Positions 60,191 to 64,000 of a stretch of 64,000 nt of DNA are shown here, in pieces. The DNA comes from Symsagittifera roscoffensis. Its lineage: Eukaryota > Xenacoelomorpha > Acoela > Convolutidae. Where the stretch lies: assembly GCF_963678635.1 (NCBI RefSeq), contig NC_087068.1:23500697-23564696 (forward strand), given 5' to 3'. The number at the start of each line of letters is the position of its first letter. Positions within the stretch are counted from its first letter, which is position 1. The translations under genes and the position numbers were made by a program. A model generated the notes under the pieces. It was not told the origin of the DNA and did no database searches. It saw only the letters and a list, made by a program, of their open reading frames with translations.

Positions 60191-62683
60191 CTCGCTCTCA
60201 TCAAATCTCTTACACAAAAAGAAAAAGCTTCAACTTTCTTTTGGATCAAAACAATCATGATTGTTATTGTTGCCATCTTTAATGCAATTTGGTATTACAC
60301 TAGTTCCAAAAATGCGGTTGCCACACAGCATCTTGTGCAGCAGATCATGCCAAACAAAAACGAAAACGTTTCTCGGGAACAAATGATGGTTATACTAACC
60401 ACGTATCAACTTTTGGCTGGTCTTTGCATCGCTCTTCCAATTTACTTTATTCTAAAAAAATTCAACAAATCTCAACAAACTGAGGAAATTGGAAAGGATG
60501 AAAAGATCGCACTTTGTGAGTACTGTCATCTTAGCGGAGAATTTGCCGATCAAAATAAAAACGAACCTTTTAAAAAAAACTGCAAGACTACATACCAGTA
60601 CTAGTGGTTGATAAACCGTTTCTTATGATTGGAATTTTCCATTCCCTAGAGAGTCTTTTTACAAATTGGTTTTACTTATGGAAGTGCGAGTGTAGTTCAG
60701 ATCATCAAGCTTATTGAGCCTATTGAGATTCTGCTTTTGACTGTAATTTTCGCACAGTCTTTCGAAGCAGTCACCGCAAGAAAGTTTATTTCGATGATGG
60801 TTACAATTACAGGAACTGCCATTCTACTATCGCAGAAAAAAAAAGATTCTAGTGTTAATATCCTTTCTATTACTTTTGCTCTTCTTTCTGGTGCTTCGAT
60901 GTCGTTCCGTAATGTTACTGTGAAGTATTTTCAGCCAAAAGAAGCTGAAAAAACCGCTACCGCTGTGAATGCAGTTCACAATTTTATTGAAATTACTTCA
61001 GCTGGAGCAATGATTTCTTGCCTACAATTGCTTTTTTCCATTCAAAATCTTCCAAGGTTCTCCAAGATGATCTTTACTTGTGAATGGTATGGTTTTCAGG
61101 CAATTGTTTTTCATGGACTTTATAATTTGGCCTCAATTTCCGTCCTAAGTTTCATGAATGCACCATCCCATTCACTTCTGAATGTTGGAAAGCGCATCTT
61201 GAACGTGCTCGTCGCAACAATGGTTTTTGGGGAAAAGGTTGGCAAGGAGGGAGTTTTTGGATTGGTGATAGCATTTATTGGAGGAATCACTTGTTCACTA
61301 GATCTAGATAAGTGCAAACTTCCTATTACTGACAAAACGAAAAGAAAGTTAGCATTTTCATTGCTGCTGGTAACTGTTTTACCAACATTATTATTCGGAC
61401 TTCACTACAATTCACTACAACACTACTACAACCCTACTTACACTACTGCATTCGCTACAACAATACAACAAGCTGAAAAATCACTACTACCACAACAAGA
61501 AAATGCCCATGATAGACACGAAACCCTTCGAGAAAGGAAGGTTATTTTGCTCGGCCCTCATGATCGATACAACTTTGGCGACTTGCTTTTTTGTAAGGTG
61601 CTTAAAAGGCTGTTAGTAAATCGAGCAGGCTACAGTGAATCAGACATTCTATTTGGAGGAATTGTGTCTATAAACATGACGGACTACGGAGGAGAAGGAA
61701 ACATTCGGAGCATGAAGCAGCTTCAACAAATGTCGCGCGAGGACAGTGAGACAGGAAAAGGACCTTACGACATCATCTACGCAGGCGGTGAAGCCCTGGC
61801 GTGTTCACACGATTGCGCAGTCTCTATGATGTTTAATGAAACGTATAAAAAACTAGCCAAGCAAGAGAAAATTTATGATTGCGGCTATCTCGTTCCTAAA
61901 CATTATCTTGTGCCAGAGTATGAGGTAGAGCACCCGAGCAACTTTGCGATAATAAATAGTATGGGTGGAACTATTAGTCCAAAATGCGCAGAAGCCGCAA
62001 ACACTGCAGACTTCGGCTCATTCCGTGATCCAAAGTTCCCTTCATATCCTGATTCGGCAATCATGACCAAGGAATTATACGCGGAAGAAATTGATATCAT
62101 GGCGGATCAAGTGATGAATGAAATATTTCTATCCACTTCGGAAAGAAAGTACATTGCAGTGCAGCACAGGAATAAAACGGCGAATCTTGAAAAACTTGCA
62201 GCATCTTTGGACGTTTTATCGGAAGAAAGCAACGCTACTATAGTTTTTTTTGCTGCTGGAATAGTTCACAACCACGATTCTTTTGACATGTACTCTAAGG
62301 TTGCCACGTTGATGACGCATCCAAGTATTGTCTATGAAGGAACAAATGTATGGAAAGTGGTGGCCCTCATTTCTCGATCACAAGTCCTTATTTCTACAAG
62401 TCTACATTGTCGAATCATCGCATTTATTTTTTTCAGGCCACGTATCACTTGGTGCCGTGGAGGTAAACATGAAAATTTCATTTCTAAATGGGATTCTAAA
62501 GATGCTGCAGGATGCATGACTTCTGGAACTGATATCTGGCCCGTTTTGAGTGACTACTACGGTCCTGATCCAAAAATTACACAAGAAAAGACTAAAGAGA
62601 AATATGAAAGAGTTGTGAACAAGTACTTGATGGGTTTTGACTCCTGGTCGACCATTTTGCGAAAGAAATACGGAAAGTTTTGA
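60191..62683 (+). CDS. TPT/SLC35-type transporter fused to polysaccharide pyruvyltransferase
   Basis: Two domains share one coding unit. The N-terminal ~390 residues are a multi-span triose-phosphate-translocator/nucleotide-sugar-transporter domain with about ten hydrophobic segments, including SLLNVGKRILNVLVATMVFG, close to the TPT-family KR motif. From about 61530 to 62560 lies a polysaccharide pyruvyltransferase (PF04230-type) domain: GPHDRYNFGDLLF, YDIIYAGGEAL and the near-terminal ISTSLHCRIIAFIFFRP. The TAA/TGA-free part 60737-62683 is one frame. Upstream, the frame shifts at the A8 run 60572-60579 and shifts back near 60655-60669, so the literal sequence is broken. The coding frame can be traced from an acceptor-like 'aaatctag' ending at 60190, so an upstream exon may exist; the first ATG is 60257. 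Expected place: Golgi, with the transferase lumenal. An in-frame fusion is directly visible; function is inferred. No other intron is seen. Confidence 0.78.
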
Positions 62684-62877
62684 ACTTACAAAACTAAAAT
62701 ACTACAATTTCAAAGTTATTGCGTGTAATTAATGTGTGTATCACTGCAATTTCATGGAATGCAGATAAAAGCCTATTGATGATTTTGTACTCATGAAAGT
62801 AGTAGTGTAAAAGTGGCCAGGGAAAGGAACACGTTTAACTCCCTTTTTTTCGGTGTGCTGTTGCAATGAGGGCACAC

Positions 62878-62883
62878 AATAAA
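62878..62883 (+). terminator. possible polyadenylation signal of the fusion gene
   Basis: AATAAA about 195 bases after the stop codon of the transporter-pyruvyltransferase gene. It is the only canonical hexamer I see between the stop and this point. Confidence 0.35.
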
Positions 62884-63395
62884 ACTCCTACTTTTTCGGG
62901 CACACATATTTTAAGGGGGGTTAAAATTGGTCATCGGGAATGAAAGTAAGTTTTGGTTGGGGCAGGTTCAAATTTTACTGCGCGCATTATATTGTGGATT
63001 ATTTTGTAAACTATATCACCACGTATGGAATTAGGTTAAGTTAAATGCATTGATATTGGTAAGTTTATATTGTTGTTTTGATTATCTCCTCTCACGGTTA
63101 GAGTTGAATTGAAAAAATGGCGAGTGTTTTCATATACTTGTTAGTTGAAATACTTAATTCTACTTACAAAGGGTTGTCTTTATCAAAAAATCCATTTGGT
63201 AAGTTAGTGCAAATTGTGTCGGATGATGTGAGATCTTTCGCAAGCATGCGGATGAGATTTTCAGTTGAAGCAGAGGCCAGAGAAGCTCTAGTGCTCGGAT
63301 GGTATTTAGTTCTTAATTATTAAGTGAGAATTCATGCGATGTGTTTTGGAGTAAATTATACAATTTAATGTTATATTAAAAATTATGTATATATT

Positions 63396-64000
63396 CTAGT
63401 ATTCAATGGGCTGTATATATTCGTGGGGGATTATTAGTAGGCGGGAGTCATCAACATCGAAAGATTTGGTTAGTGGGCAGAATATATACATTCCTTGAAT
63501 GGGATCGTAGCTACGGAGGATGCCATTAAGATTAGTATTTTTTATACAAAAAAATTTAGGAAGTATGTTGAAGTGTATTTTAAATATAACCATACATGGC
63601 CTGGGTTCGGAGTCTGGGAGTTCGTCTGGTTTATTTATGTCGGAATTTTTGAATTGCGAAATTGTGATAAAAATGGTTTGTGTGGAATCATCGGAATCCA
63701 TGCGCGGTGAGTTAGTGGTGAATCTGGGTCAGGGAGAAGAAGTTGGAGTTGGATGGGTATGAAAGAAAACGGTTGAAGGATTCAATTTGGCGGCTCATCG
63801 TGGGCTAAAAAGATGGTTGTTTTGAGAACGGAAAATTGTGATATATGGTTGTTCTACAATCTGTTCATATGTGTCGCCATTAGTTGACTGCTGGAGTGCC
63901 ATATGAGATACTGGGTTTTGTGGATAGCGATTACTCTGAGAGATGTTCTCTGTTACTGCTATTGTTTTTCTGTAATTTCGTGGTACTAAAGATAAAGGGT
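63396..64000 (-). pseudogene. degraded minus-strand ORF, 5' end beyond the window
   Basis: Read leftwards from 64000, one frame stays open to a stop at 63396 apart from two TGA codons in the first half. The last 101 codons from a Met at 63701 are intact (MDSDDSTQTIFITI). The sequence is rich in S, T, P, N and I and is not recognised. Its strand and style resemble the retroelement at 55.8-59.2 kb, so an LTR-element gag or envelope-position gene is possible but unproven. Confidence 0.4.

Noticed and set aside
60598-60649. 52-base intron (GT..AG) explaining the break in the transporter domain
   Set aside because: Splicing there gives a frame with an early stop and removes conserved-looking transporter sequence. 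Two indels fit better.

Overview
The window looks like nuclear DNA of an invertebrate animal. It is AT-rich and gene-sparse, its introns are GT-AG, and it is packed with degenerate repeats and retroelements. The protein families (an ABCA lipid transporter, an ARM-TIR-SAM protein, an AIFM2/FSP1-like oxidoreductase) are typical of animals. I cannot name the species. No bacterial operon, CRISPR array or rRNA is visible.

Layout. 1-11.3 kb (+): the 3' two thirds of a full-size ABCA transporter gene, eight coding exons with phases that join cleanly; the 5' end lies outside the window. 11.3-17.1 kb: intergenic, with a dispersed ~530 bp repeat (family B), a tRNA-derived SINE-like stretch and a ~1 kb palindromic fold-back element (family C). 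17.1-19.3 kb (+): an uninterrupted ORF for a 712-residue ARM-TIR-SAM protein with an MGCC acylation start. 19.3-28 kb: intergenic, with a hairpin plus tandem array, a LINE relic, a tRNA-like relic and another fold-back. 27.97-34.24 kb (+): an almost intact Ty3/gypsy retrotransposon with 215/216 bp LTRs and a GTTT target duplication, broken by stop codons and frameshifts. 34.2-42.8 kb: repeats only, including a ~436 bp TIR element (family A) nested in family B with a 10 bp duplication. 42.8-54.4 kb (+): a six-exon AIFM2/FSP1-like gene with large repeat-filled introns. 55.8-59.2 kb (-): a decayed LTR-element pol region. 60.2-62.7 kb (+): a gene joining a triose-phosphate-translocator-type membrane transporter to a polysaccharide pyruvyltransferase domain, interrupted by two compensating frameshifts. 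63.4-64 kb (-): a degraded ORF running off the edge.

Most interesting item. The transporter-pyruvyltransferase fusion at 60.2-62.7 kb. The TPT superfamily includes phosphoenolpyruvate translocators, and PEP is the donor used by polysaccharide pyruvyltransferases. One polypeptide might therefore import the donor and use it for lumenal glycan pyruvylation. This is inference, but the two domains are clearly in one coding unit. The host genes show no obvious functional link to one another; they look like ordinary, unlinked animal loci.
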